DNA of 64,000 nucleotides from Apostichopus japonicus (GCF_037975245.1 NC_092578.1:10584359-10648358), one strand, 5' to 3'. Counted from the first letter of the stretch, positions 10,475-23,181 are shown. Made by a program: numbers and translations. Notes: generated from the sequence alone by a model not told the origin.

Positions 10475-10760
10475 GGTGTTAAGAGTGACCGCAGAAAATA
10501 ATAACTCACTCGAAGACTTCAAGTATACTGTCAACATTTATGGAAAGAAGAAGGTATGTACAAACCATGGGAGATTTCCTCATATGATATAACAATCGGG
10601 ATACAGAACCATTTGTGAAAGCATCTTGTTATTAGTTATGATGCTAATGCCCTCTATTTTTGGTCATGATATGCCGACTGGTGGTAGCTTTACTCGATGT
10701 AGGGCAGAAAATGGTTTTGAGCCTGTACGCACAAGACCAATCAGTATGCATATGAGTGTT
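10475..10760 (+). pseudogene. Decayed family-B DNA polymerase, continuation past the MITEs
   Basis: After the MITE block the same relic resumes: a QHLWKEEGM segment near 10518-10556, then YDANALYFW near 10640, then DMPTGGSFTRCRAENGF near 10668-10725. YDANALY fits polymerase motif A (the D-x-x-x-L-Y type) of this family. The segments lie in different frames with stops between them. Read with 8872-9543, the order (exonuclease, linker, motif A) is that of a normal polymerase, so the MITEs interrupted one gene copy. I deliberately give only short motifs and no joined protein. Confidence 0.5.
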
Positions 10761-10959
10761 AGGTATAACAGATACGTCATAGTATACGTATACTATCGAG
10801 AAAAGGATAGGATTGCGTCGGATATATTTGTGGATGGTCACTGTAAACTAGTATTGTCTTTCAGTTCCATGGTTGTTACTATCATGGACATGCATATATG
10901 TCACATAATCCTCCAGTATACCACAGACCACGGTACACGTACGAAGAAATATCGAAGAA

Positions 10960-11371
10960 AAAAATCTGATATATCATATAATTTATTAATGTACAAATTA
11001 GTCGTACCTAACGACAAACTCTTTTCGCGTTCGATACCCATATGTTGCCATAGTGGTACCGTACCGTGTGTATATGATAAAAAAAAAACAGGAGCATCTG
11101 TCTCATCGTGTGTGATGGGTGATCGATGAGTGATACAATTCGTGATCTGATCTTGAAGTTTCGAAATAAATATTTGTTCATCTCTTGTTTGTTTTCATTA
11201 CAATATTACAATATTACACTATGAACTTGATCTTTTACGAAGCACTGTTATGCGCATTAACAATAGCATAATAACGACTCAGATTGTGTCTCGAAAAGTT
11301 GGGGGTTCGTGGACAACTATGACATCCACAGGGGGTTCGTGGGAGAATAAAGTTAGGGAAACCCTGTTCTA
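10960..11371 (-). mobile_element. hAT-type non-autonomous element, partial copy
   Basis: This is a diverged inverted counterpart of 42387-42896. Shared blocks include the GGGTTCGTGG...GTGTCTCGAAAAGTTGG region, ATTACACTATGAACTTGATC and TACGAAGCACTGTTATGCG. One terminus (AGGGAAACCCTG, ending about 11371) is present. The other end cannot be placed, so the copy is probably truncated. Confidence 0.6.
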
Positions 11372-11654
11372 GATGATTGCTACGAAGTCGAACTAGCTAA
11401 GAACACGATAAACGTTGATCTGCCGTTACAAATAAGCCCATTTGTCTATCAGTAAGCAAAGTTAAGAATGCTACAGTTGCTATTTCGATATGTATAACAA
11501 ACATTTCTGTAATATCGAACATGTATTGCATTGTAGTAAAAACGAGCTTTGTGAAGACAAAAAAATTAAATAAAGATTTGTGAATGTTCATTGGCGAAAG
11601 CGAACCATTTTTGATTCCTTGCATGAAGTCTAAAGGAATCTATGCGATGGTGAT

Positions 11655-11656
<2 letters not shown>
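11372..11656. other. No gene or named repeat seen
   Basis: AT-rich sequence with short chance frames only. Confidence 0.5.

Positions 11657-11685
<29 letters not shown>
11657..11685. repeat. (TG)n microsatellite
   Basis: About fourteen TG dinucleotides at the head of the following tandem repeat. Confidence 0.95.
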
Positions 11686-11699
11686 AAGTGTGTGGGTGC

Positions 11700-12300
11700 G
11701 TATGTGACGCCATTGGCTCGTAAACACGATAACTCAACAATGGCATGTTGTATTGAAGTCATACTTTCTTCATAGATGCTCCATACTGAGTACAAGAACC
11801 ACATTGATTTTGGTGCTCATCTCATGAATAATAATGAGGTCACGGTGCCACACGTGAAAACCTTCAAATGCTAATAACTCCACAACCAAAAGTCAGAATT
11901 CATTTATACTTGGTATTAATATGTTGGTAGATAGTGGGTACATGGTGATATATTTTCAAGTTGATATTATGCATATTGATTAGGGGGAGTGGCTTAAGTT
12001 GATTTTCACTAAAATAGCTTGTAAACACGGTACTGAACAACGACAAGTTGGATTGAAGTCATACTTGGTAAATATATGCGCCATAGTGAGTAGATCAACC
12101 CTATTGATTTGGTGCTCATCTCATGAATAATAATGAGGACACTGGGTCAAACGTGAACATTTGCAGAATTGAATCATACATTGTGTGAAGGTGTTGGTAG
12201 ATAGCCGGTACATGATAATGTATGTTCAATGTGATATTATGCACATTTATTAGAGGGTAGTGCTTGAGTTGATTTTTTTTCTAAAATTAGCTTTAAACAT
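11700..12300 (+). repeat. Tandem repeat, ~305-bp unit, two copies ('GATAACTCAACAA' family)
   Basis: The phrase CTCGTAAACACGATAACTCA (about 11717) recurs as CTTGTAAACACGGTACTGAA (about 12019). CTCATGAATAATAATGAGG is shared at about 11820 and 12119, and TTGGTAGATAG at about 11924 and 12190. The two units therefore align end to end. Related single units occur near 49730-49830 and 60735-61135. The sequence is non-coding. Confidence 0.75.
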
Positions 12301-12628
12301 GGTAAGTTAACATATTTAGTAGGTAGGTCTACAGTCAGTGAAAGAACCTTGTAGATCAATTTAATCAACAATAACGAAAGCTTGGGATTATAATCTCAAT
12401 TGGCAAGGAATCACAATAAGCCCACTGGCTTTCTGGTTTATTTTGGCATGCAGTGCCTATGTGTAATTTGTATTTGATATTGCAATTGCTAGAGCAAGTA
12501 GTAGGAACAACCAATTACTAACTGACAAGTCACACTATTTTGTTGACATATACATCTGTTTTGTTGAGATATGTAATCCGTTTTTATTTTTTTTCATTAT
12601 TAAGAAACTTAATTATTTTCTTCTTTAG

Positions 12629-13594
12629 AACATGCATCCATGTATGGTCTCTTTGCATTGGTTCACCTATTGCCGTCTTTCAACACAAGGAAAAGTGGAA
12701 AATGCAGTCGAGGTGACAATGTCCGTTACTTCATCGTCTGGCAACTAGTAAGTTGTTTTGTGTGTTGAGTGGGAAAGATCTGCCACAATTCTTGCAGAGT
12801 GATCAATCTTTAACCATTTGAGCCTAGGGGATATTGGTGCTGACATACTGTCCTCTAGACCTCAGCCCCCTTGGCTCAATCTGCGCTGGGCGGTCCAGGT
12901 AGGTGCTCTTATTAAATGTGTCTTTCCTTCAGGAGATAAGAGTCAACCACATAAAACTATCTGATACAGATGTGGGTTAATGTAGACTATTCTGTACCTG
13001 AGCCAGATAATCCTTTATTATATATCAAGTTATATCTGCATATTTTTGTAGCTGGTTAGTTATTAATATGGATTTTATATTTGGTTAAAATATGACACGA
13101 GCCAGGCAGCACTTCAGGCAAGATACATATTATTACGGTATAGTGATGCAAGCAGAATGTGAACTAATTGTCACCTGCACTATTTGAATTTTTCAGAGGT
13201 TACTAGAGAAATTGGCACTATTGTAGAAATTAGTGCATGAATTAATTTATTTTCTTCTTAGATCGGAACAAATGTGGAAGAATATGCAAAGAAAGGCCAA
13301 CTCAGCAGAAAACAGCCACACCTCTTGGCCATTGGAAGCAATGTGACTGACTTGCAGCAGTTTTTTTTGTAGTTGGATGGAGTTGCCCTTCCTGTTTCCA
13401 GGCAAGCATGTGGAATTGTAGCAGCTAAAGATATTCGAATGAAAGTTCATTATGTTTTAAATGTAGCATATGCGGTGCAGCTCACAAATTTCTGCACCTT
13501 TATCCAAACTGTGTTGTGTGGCATACCTCCATCAGGTCAAAAGATAAGTAATCATGTTAAGGAGAGAAGGATTGCTTTGCAAAATGTGGAGTAG
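12629..13594 (+). pseudogene. Two-exon pseudogene of an uncharacterised animal protein
   Basis: Exon 1 (12629-12747) follows a good acceptor (TTTTCTTCTTTAG) and ends at CTA|GTAAGT. Exon 2 (13262-13594) follows TTTTCTTCTTAG and runs to a stop. The phases agree: exon 1 ends on a whole codon and exon 2 opens with IGTNVEEYAKK. The second exon encodes LDGVALPVSRQACGIVAA, VHYVLNVAY and TVLCGIPPSGQKISN, a C-terminal pattern that I associate, without a search, with uncharacterised or SAMD3-like proteins of fish and echinoderms. An in-frame TAG at 13370-13372, just after a run of eight T's, breaks the frame, so this is probably a pseudogene or TE-borne copy unless it is a sequence error. Upstream exons were not found. 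Confidence 0.5.
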
Positions 13595-13605
13595 AGACTG
13601 TTCGC

Positions 13606-13969
13606 CAGTGGCGTAGGAAGGTACTTTTGAGTGGGGGGGCTGAAGACTGATGGCCGACCTGGGGAGGGGTCTAAGGGGAGGGGGTGTCCCCCTCCCCTTT
13701 GGAATTTTTTGCATTTCCAGGTGGCCTCAGATGCGATTTGGTGCAATATAGCACACTTAAAAACCCACTCCATTTTGTAAACTTAATTTTGTATTTTCAC
13801 CTGGCCTTAGATGCAATTTGGTGCTCCAAATGAGGTTTTTTTTCTCATTTGGAAATGAAAAAGGGGTTTTCTGACTTGCGAAGCGGGGGGGCGGAATGAT
13901 ACTTCCGCCCCTCCACATTTTTCACTGGGGGGCTGGCGCCCCCCAGCCCCCCCGGTTCCTACGCCCTTG
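13606..13969 (+). mobile_element. hAT-type MITE 'CAGTGGCGTAGGAAGG', copy 1, perfect 8-bp TSD
   Basis: The element begins CAGTGGCGTAGGAAGG and ends CCGGTTCCTACGCCCTTG, so its termini are inverted (GCGTAGGAA/TTCCTACGC). CTGTTCGC is duplicated exactly on both sides (13598-13605 and 13970-13977). An 8-bp duplication with CA..TG ends points to the hAT superfamily. At 364 bp it carries a GGGGGTGTCCCCCTCCCC hairpin and no coding frame. Two more copies are in this window. Confidence 0.9.
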
Positions 13970-13977
13970 CTGTTCGC

Positions 13978-15195
13978 AGTTTAATTTAAAAGCATTAAGG
14001 AAAGTTTCTTGCAAGCATGTGTTAACATTTATCTGTGTTAAATACTAGCATTAACTCTTTCAAGATCTCTCTTAACATTTTTTTAAGTTGCGATGGCCAT
14101 TTTGTAGTAGTAAAACATGCCGTATGTTTTATCTTTGGGATCAGTGTTTCAATTCTAGTAATCCTTTAGAGCTCAGTAAGTAGCTATTATCTAAAGTGTA
14201 GTTGATTTTTGACATTAACAGAAATACAAGGCCTACAACACAGGGTTAACAAATACAAAACTGACCACTACACAACTTAGACCCACATATATCTCTAAAA
14301 TCATCTCCAGATGAATCTGGTCGTGAATGGATAAATTCAGGTTTTGACCAGTTATCCAGGTTGTACAGTTGATGATTTAAGTTTGGGCTTATAAACATGG
14401 GAGGGATACTGCTTGCACCAGATCTTAGCCACAGCCACTCACACGAATTACTCATTACTAATTAATGACTCACAATATGTCAAGTACTTGCTCGCCCCAT
14501 GGGAGCGTAGGTTTACCTATATCTTAGTCTTGATTGGGTGTTGTCACTGTTACTTTTGCCTTTTATCATGTTTTAAAACATTCATTCCGACTTTTAGATG
14601 TTATTCAGTGTTATTTTCCAGTTTATTTTTGCCCCATTTGGGGATCAAGTTGTTATTTTCATTTGACATCATGAAAAGAGTGGTCTGGAGTGAATAGGTT
14701 TGAAGATGTTGTCCAAAATAAGGGACCAGGGGAACAAAGCCTCATTTGGTGGTCAAAAATGGTTTTATATAATTAATTTTTGTCCAATCTGAGATCTTAT
14801 CCAGTTGTAATCTGGATTTTACTGGATTTTAGGGGTGCATAGTCCCATCTCCTGTCAATATCACTCACTAATACAGTAAATTAATATCATGTTTGAACAT
14901 TGTAACATCCATGGCTAAATGTAAACATAAAGTTGGCTAGAACACTATGCAGGATTTCCTCTAGAACTTTTGGTTAACAGCCCTAAATTTTTACAGTATA
15001 TCTGGAGAGAACCAAAGAGCTTAGCAAATTCAAGCATGTTTATTCATGATACTCTCATACTAAAGTTTGTTACAATTAAGGAGAACCCCAAAATTGTTAA
15101 GAAATATATATGGTAAAGATATGACATGCATATACTCCTCAGAAAATAATATTACAAAGTCTTTTGTTTCTGGTAAGCAAGTTTTGAAAAAAAAG
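13978..15195. other. No gene or named repeat seen
   Basis: AT-rich unique-looking sequence. The frames present are short and show no recognised domain. Confidence 0.5.
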
Positions 15196-15198
15196 TAA

Positions 15199-15322
<124 letters not shown>

Positions 15323-15410
15323 GGATTCTGAGTTTACAGTTAGTGGTGCTCGGTAGACCCTTATCCGACCTAAGGACTTGCACTTACAGGATATATAGTT
15401 GCTCTTTCCA

Positions 15411-15573
15411 GTGCTGGTGGTAGCACTTAAAGTGTGGGACTGTTATGGCACTTTGTAGGTGCTGGTATAGTTAGCACCTTTGAGAGTGCTGTTTAAAGCA
15501 CTTAGGGTGCTGTCCCTCTCAGGGCTCTTGGAAAGTGCTGCAAATACAATGCTAAGTGCTGTTTTCAGCACTT
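15411..15573. repeat. Series of four small AGTGCTG/CAGCACT hairpins
   Basis: Four self-complementary units occur within 165 bp: 15411-15426 (GTGCT..AGCAC), 15458-15478 (GGTGCT..AGCACC), 15485-15502 (AGTGCT..AGCACT) and 15554-15573 (AAGTGCT..AGCACTT). Unpaired GTGCTG motifs lie between the third and fourth. It may be a decayed tandem repeat of a palindromic unit. The second hAT MITE copy inserted into the end of the last hairpin. Confidence 0.7.
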
Positions 15574-15578
15574 GGGTT

Positions 15579-15944
15579 CAGTGGCGTAGGAAGGTACTTT
15601 TGAGTGGGGGGGGGGCTGAAGACTGATGGCCGGCCTGGGGGAGGGGTCTTAGGGGAGGGGGTGTCCCCCTCCCCTTTGGAATTTTTTGCATTTCCAGGTG
15701 GCCTCAGATGCAATTTGGTGCAACATAGCACACTTCAACACCCACTCCATTTTGTAAACTTAATTTTGTATTTTCACCTGGCCTTAGATGCAATTTGGTG
15801 GTCCAAATGAGATTTTTTTTCTCATTTGGAAATGAAAAAGGGGTTTTCTGACTTGCGAAGCGGGGGGGCGGAATGATACTTCCGCCCCTCCACATTTTTC
15901 ACTGGGGGGGCTGGCGCCCCCCCCCCCCGGTTCCTACGCCCTTG
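15579..15944 (+). mobile_element. hAT-type MITE 'CAGTGGCGTAGGAAGG', copy 2, perfect 8-bp TSD
   Basis: It has the same ends and internal sequence as the copy at 13606-13969. CTTGGGTT is duplicated exactly on both sides (15571-15578 and 15945-15952). It is very close in sequence to copy 1, so both insertions look fairly recent. Confidence 0.92.
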
Positions 15945-15952
15945 CTTGGGTT

Positions 15953-16477
15953 TTAAGAGTGTACTACAACTAAGCCCGTGTCCAATAGTTCCGCTTCTCT
16001 AATTAATAATATTCTAACAGCTTCAACCTTATCAATAGCGATTTCATGACTTCTAATGCGGGATTAAATATTGCAAATTGGAGTGATCATTTTCCATAAT
16101 ACTAGCCTTGCTTTTATGTTCAAGAGTTCTCGAGTAAACGTATCTCAATTACTTTTTCTTGAAACTTGCTTATTCTGACTGGTACCAACTACTTTCTCAA
16201 ATGTCTCAAATAATGTAATGCTAATATAGCACTTAATAGTCTTTATTGTAAGCTAAGTGCATGAGATCTACATTGACAGTTTCCTATTTGAACTTAACAG
16301 AAAGGGCAGTAAGGTAAGGGCACCTTGGATTACTTCATGGATCTTCAAGTATATTAGGGACGACACATGAACTTTACACAGCTTATTTGAAATCAGCTAT
16401 CCCAGAAAACAAATGTAATTAAACATGATATTTTTATTTTACCAACTTCAATGAGAACAAAAAACGATTTGAAAGGA
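15953..16477. other. No gene seen before the minisatellite
   Basis: AT-rich sequence without a coding frame or recognised repeat. Confidence 0.5.
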
Positions 16478-17562
16478 ACATAGAGCATTATCAATGGTAT
16501 TATATAGATAACTAATAACATAGAGCATTCTCAATGGTATTATATAGATAACTAATAACATAGAGCATTCTCAATGGTATTATATAGATAACTAATAACA
16601 TAGAGCATTATATCAATGGTATTATATAGATAACTAATAACATAGAGCATTATCAATGGTATTATATAGATAACTAATAACATAGAGCATTCTCAATGGT
16701 ATTATATAGATAACTAATAACATAGAGCATTATCAATGGTATTATATAGATAACTAATAACATAGAGCATTCTCAATGGTATTCTATAGATAACTAATAA
16801 CATAGAGCATTATATCAATGGTATTATATAGATAACTAATAACATAGAGCATTATCAATGGTATTATATAGATAACTAAAAACATAGAGCATTCTCAATG
16901 GTATTATATAGATAACTAATAACATAGAGCATTCTCAATGGTATTATATAGATAACTAATAACATAGAGCATTATCAATGGTATTATATAGATAACTAAT
17001 AACATAGAGCATTCTCAATGGTATTATATAGATAACTAATAACATAGAGCATTCTCAATGGTATTATATAGATAACTAATAACATAGAGCATTATATCAA
17101 TGGTATTATATAGATAACTAATAACATAGAGCATTATCAATTGTATTATATAAATAACTAATAACATAGAGCATTATCAATGGTATTATATAGATAACTA
17201 ATAACATAGAGCATTCTCAATGGTATTATATAGATAACTAATAACATAGAGCATTCTCAATGGTATTATATAGATAACTAATAACATAGAGCATTCTCAA
17301 TGGTATTATATAGATAACTAATAACATAGAGCATTATATCAATGGTATTATATAGATAACTAATAACATAGAGCATTATCAATTGTATTATATAAATAAC
17401 TAATAACATAGAGCATTATCAATGGTATTATATAGATAACTAATAACATAGAGCATTATCAATGGTATTATATAGATAACTAATAACATAGAGCATTCTC
17501 AATGGTATTCTATAGATAACTAATAACATAGAGCATTCTCAATGGTATTCTATAGAAAACTG
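16478..17562. repeat. 40-bp minisatellite, about 27 units of three types
   Basis: The unit contains ATAGAGCATT, TCAATGGTATTATATAG and ATAACTAATAAC. Units differ mainly after GCATT: -CTC- (40 bp), -ATC- (40 bp) and -ATATC- (42 bp). There are rarer TTCTATAG and AATTGTATTATATAAATAAC variants. The 42-bp type recurs at the 4th, 9th, 16th and 22nd positions, so the array grew by multi-unit duplication. Three stops per unit exclude coding. Confidence 0.95.
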
Positions 17563-17617
17563 ATAACTTTTCCCGACAGTTTCAGTTCTAGCAATCGACG
17601 TGAAATTACGGACGTAC

Positions 17618-17882
17618 ATGAATTTCTGATGCCGTTGATAAGTATTTTGTAAATCTTGGTCCTTCTTTGGCAAGTTCCATTGAGTCCTCGCACATTTCTT
17701 TAGTTTCCGCGGTATATTCATAATCCTTCCTCGGTGTTTCTTTTCCTGTGTCTGAAACTGTTTCCAATGTTGCCCCTTCTTCGTTAAGTACTAAAACATC
17801 TACTGGTTTTGGCAACCTCAGGCCTGATAAATCACACTGATTATTCCTCATATTGTGAAAACTCTGACTCACATTTCCAATA
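17618..17882 (-). other. Candidate isolated exon on the minus strand
   Basis: The minus-strand frame is open for 88 codons with non-repetitive, protein-like composition (segments LRLPKPVDVLVLNEEG and YTAETKEMCEDSMELAKEG). It could run from an AG at about 17884 to a GTACGT donor just after a GAA-ATT-CAT run at 17618. The acceptor has no pyrimidine tract and no partner exon was found. It abuts the minisatellite. I do not recognise the protein. Confidence 0.25.
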
Positions 17883-17974
17883 CTTAATTTAATTTAGGTG
17901 TTTTTCCGGATCAGTTTAAGATTGAAAAAAAGTTATTCCCCTACTTAAAAGGGAGATGTTCATTAACTAAGTAA

Positions 17975-19316
<1,342 letters not shown>

Positions 19317-21467
19317 TGAAATTCATGTTTGACGTAACCACGACCCCTCATGAATATGTAATCAGCATATACATGTAAACAGTATAACAACCTATTTAAA
19401 CAGTGTAATTGGGCAATTTATTTAACAGTATGATTTGTCTAGGCAAATGTTGATGTAGCATATATGCAGGGAAAGCAACAGACTTTTTCAAAATTTTAAA
19501 TCTCTTCCTACAACAGTGATATTGAAAAACAACCGGGGTTGTTACTGCATGGCAATGAAACGCACATCCAACTCTATGATTTAACATCTGCGTCAAGTGT
19601 ATCATTCACTGTATTTGGTTAGACCAGCTTCAAAGCTGATTTGAGTTCGCGATGCGTGGACCTACCGTGCGGTACCATCGAATTTAATGTACGCAAAGCT
19701 AGACATAGTGTTTAAATACGGCATTTGTGTCAGGTCGGTTGTATGGTTGCCTTTACATCTACACATCTACACTTTACATCTACACTTGTTTAAGAGCTGG
19801 ACAAGTAATCAACATGAGCTCCTTTCCGGTTGATGGTATGTCGTAGGATTTTAACCGAGCATTGAACAGCTGACAATAAATGCAGGTTTATGTAGCCTTG
19901 TTTTCCCATAACGCGATTTATTAATGCTTAATTGGTAATCGAGTTGTTTAAGTGGATTTTCTAGTGACAAGCAATGTGAAACGTATATTGTATGTATTGA
20001 AGAGAAAATCATTTCACTCAGTGCAAGTTGAAGACCCCATCTCGATACCTTGCCCTTAACTCGAGATATGGTTGATTGAATGGTACCTATTTTTGACTGG
20101 CTAAACCTGCAACTACTCCAGGAAGTCTGATCACAATATGGCGTTTGTAATGTCATCTGGGCAAATATACCCTTCGAAAACTTTTCTTGGGCTATTTTAG
20201 TCTTCTTTTTTAATATATATCTTTGAAACCTGAGAAATTTGGAATGATCGCTTAGCCATCAAATTCTTTATTCTTAGAATTTCATCAAATAAAACTTTAA
20301 CAAATCCAAAATGAGCTACGACCATATATTGGATAGCTATCCGACGTAAAGTGTAAGGAATATGCCATTCAGCTGCTACCACATGCATATATAACTGCTC
20401 AACGTTGTAAAAAAACTGCCTTCTAGGCCGACAATCGTAGGTCAAAGGTCATCTAGAGTCGGCAGGGTCAAAGAGGAGCATGGTTGCGCAACATGTCATC
20501 GATTTATCTGCGAGCTTTGTAAACAATAAGGCTATCTCAAGAAGTAAAGTTTGCTAAGTTTTACATTTAGGTAGCCTATGTTGATGAAAACCATAACTTT
20601 GTTGTATAATAAGACTTTATTTAGTTTATGTGGATGAAGGCTTTGAGTCCGGAAGCCACACTGGTTTACGCAATTCAAGGATCTCTTGAGATCGGCATAG
20701 GTCAAGTTGTGAAAATTATGCTTATCTCAAAACTTGAATTGAAACTTGAAACTGACTGACTTGTTACGTATAGATAGATGTACTACATGAAAACAAGAAG
20801 CCGCATTGTGATTAGAATTTTGTATACAGAGTAGTCACTTTGCTGTATAGCACCGTTATCAAGCTCCTACAATATGGGAAATCTTCCTTCTCGTGATCGG
20901 CTATGATATCGTAATCCAACAAATACCCCCACAACTCACTACTGGACATATGGACAGTGTGGTAGTGAGTTTCGGTAATAAATTTCTGTATCGTTTCAAA
21001 TTTAAATACTATTTGATGTGAAGAGAAATTCGACTAAAAAAACAGCAACAAGATGTGTCCCTTCTATAACATGTGTATTTGTTTGTGCTTAGAGTACCGA
21101 ATATGACAGCTTTTCACGTTTATGTCAATCAATGCGTCCAGTTACACAGACAACTTATGGCTGATGTAGCCATTATAGCATTGTCTGTAATAAGGCATGC
21201 CCAGCATGCCCTTTTGCCGCATTCTCTACGTGTGCATTGGCGTTCATGCCCTATTTTTACCAGCAAGTTATGACAATTCTGTTACTTGATCGGTGTTGAT
21301 CGTGATCGAAGTGCTCGTGTATGGGTTTAAGTATACGGTGAGAGGTACTTAAAGCGGCTGTTTCTATGTACATTGATCTGCTGTTGTAGTGCGTTGTTTA
21401 AGTCTAATGGAAAGTAATGCAGGAACAGAAGGAAGACAGCCCTTTCATGACAATTGTTAATTGTTAT
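19317..21467. other. No gene seen
   Basis: Unique-looking AT-rich sequence. Frames are short with no domain recognised. The only regulatory-like motif noted is the AGGTCA direct repeat at 20439-20451. Confidence 0.5.
20439..20451 (+). promoter_or_regulatory. Perfect DR1 (AGGTCA-A-AGGTCA)
   Basis: Two AGGTCA half-sites are separated by one base, the consensus for RXR/HNF4/COUP-type nuclear receptors. Function is not shown; the site belongs to a dispersed repeat context, as similar sites recur near 54 and 61 kb. Confidence 0.5.
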
Positions 21468-22303
21468 CATGGGCGGCGATCCTGGGGGGGGGGGGGGGGA
21501 AGGGGGGATATATCCCCCCATGAAAATGGGTGGAGGGGATGTAATACACCATATCCCCCCACCAAATGCCAGGGATAAGAATTTTTTCATGCCTAAATTT
21601 ATGCATTATCGTGAATGTACGGCTCTTTTTTAGCTTCATTTCTCGCCTACACGGCATAAACGCAGTGCGATCTTTTCAAATAAACCGTCTTTATAAAGCA
21701 AGAATAGTTGACTGTAGGCTTCATTGGCCCTATAGTAACAAAATGTATTATTGCGCCCACGGTATTGATATAGTACATATATGCACCCTCATAGTATTCA
21801 TATAGGCCCTAAAGTAGGCCTACACACGTACATGTTCCCTCGAACAGCTGAGAATCTCATGTTACCAGGGTAGGGCCTGGATGCCCTAGCAATCGGTACC
21901 TAGGAATGTAACTATGTGTAATTGTGTATTGCATGTGTATAGGCCTATAATAGCCTGCATGAGGCCATTTTCTTCATCGAATAATATAAAAGAGCTATCG
22001 AACATTCTAACGTAGCGCCTGAAACAAGATTGACAGGGGCAATTTTCCCAAAATAACACCCGAAATTAAAAAAAAAAAAGTATTTTGGATCCTGATTATG
22101 AGATATTTCGGACATGATATCCCTATTTTAAAGTTGGGTATATGCCGCTTGGAAACCTCGGGAAGTGCCGTTTCCGGCCATCTAGAGGGTTTGTAAATCC
22201 CAAAATTTTCTTGTACGCTTCGCGCCAACCCATGGTGGCGCTACGCTTAGATAGTCAACAAGGTCATATCCCCCCCACTCGGAAATACGGATCGCCGCCC
22301 ATG
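21468..22303. mobile_element. hAT-like non-autonomous element, TIR CATGGGCGGCGATCC, 8-bp TSD
   Basis: Termini CATGGGCGGCGATCC and GGATCGCCGCCCATG are exact inverted repeats of 15 bp. ATTGTTAT is duplicated perfectly outside (21460-21467 and 22304-22311), giving an 8-bp target duplication as in hAT elements. At 836 bp it has a G-run after the left end and no transposase. Its right part (about 22140-22254) contains a module closely similar to that in the family 1 elements. Confidence 0.9.
22140..22254 (+). repeat. ~110-bp shared 'GCGCCAACC..GGTGGCGC' module
   Basis: A block running from CGGGAAGTGCCGTTTCCGG to GGTGGCGCTACGCTTAGATAG inside the hAT-like element. The same block occurs one to four times in each family 1 copy (for example 2985-3095, 33800-33910, 57000-57095). 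Its core GCGCCAACCCATGGTGGCGC is an imperfect palindrome. Confidence 0.8.
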
Positions 22304-22311
22304 ATTGTTAT

Positions 22312-22948
22312 CATTGAACCTTTACGAATAAACTATATTAGGCGACAACAGAAAGGGTGGCTTTGTATATGCTTTTTCTGATTATCGTTTTGAGAGGCTG
22401 GACTGTTCGCTATAGTTTGATTCAAGTTACAATTTACCCCTTCACTGGTTAAAGTCAGAAGGTCGCTAGTAAATACATATATACTGATAAGGTTGTCCAA
22501 TTTATGTCAGCACTGATTGACGCAGGGGATAAGGACCGTACAGCGTAAAGAACAGAGAAAGTCGTGAAAGTATCATTATAGAGAACAGAGGATCATCGTT
22601 TTATTATTAAAATTCGCAGAAGGGTAATTTTAACTCTGATATGACCGTGGGTCGGCCAAGACACAAATGCACACCCATATTTGCTCTTTCCTTAATTACA
22701 ACCTCGTATTACACTGGTTCCGACCCCATAAAATGTTCCCTCGTAAAACAACCCTGAAGTTCCACTCGGGTTTCTGTAATGTGAAATTTAAACTGGCGCA
22801 AAGTTGTATGAGGGTGTCTATAAATACTCATACATTAGTTTAGATTACAAAACAAGTTTTATTATGGGTTGTCTTAATATATAATTGAAATAGTATCCTT
22901 CTATAGCAAACCACAACGTGGTCTATTTGCTGACGGTTCACATTCATT
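22312..22948. other. No gene seen
   Basis: AT-rich sequence without recognised features. Confidence 0.5.
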
Positions 22949-23181
22949 CGTTATTCTGACCATTCATATCTTACTTGACAATTCATACGTTGACCACTCA
23001 TACGTTATTCTGACCATTCATACGTTGACCATTCATACGTTACTTTGACCATTCATACGTTGACCATTCATACGTTGACCATTCATACGTTACTTTGACC
23101 ATTCATACGTTACTTTGACCATTCATGCGTTGACCATTCATACGTTATTCTGACCATTCATACGTTGACCATTCATACGTC
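22949..23181. repeat. Minisatellite of TGACCATTCATACGT (15/20-21 bp units)
   Basis: About thirteen units of TGACCATTCATACGT occur, some extended by TATTC or TACTT spacers, giving alternating 15- and 20-bp periods. Confidence 0.9.

Noticed and set aside
10626-11129. Intact 167-residue gene
   Set aside because: Its first part is a frame-shifted remnant of the polymerase relic and its end is hAT-type repeat sequence, so the frame is a chance fusion.
16478-17562. CRISPR-like array (regular 40-bp units)
   Set aside because: Units are contiguous with no unique spacers and the context is eukaryotic; it is a minisatellite.
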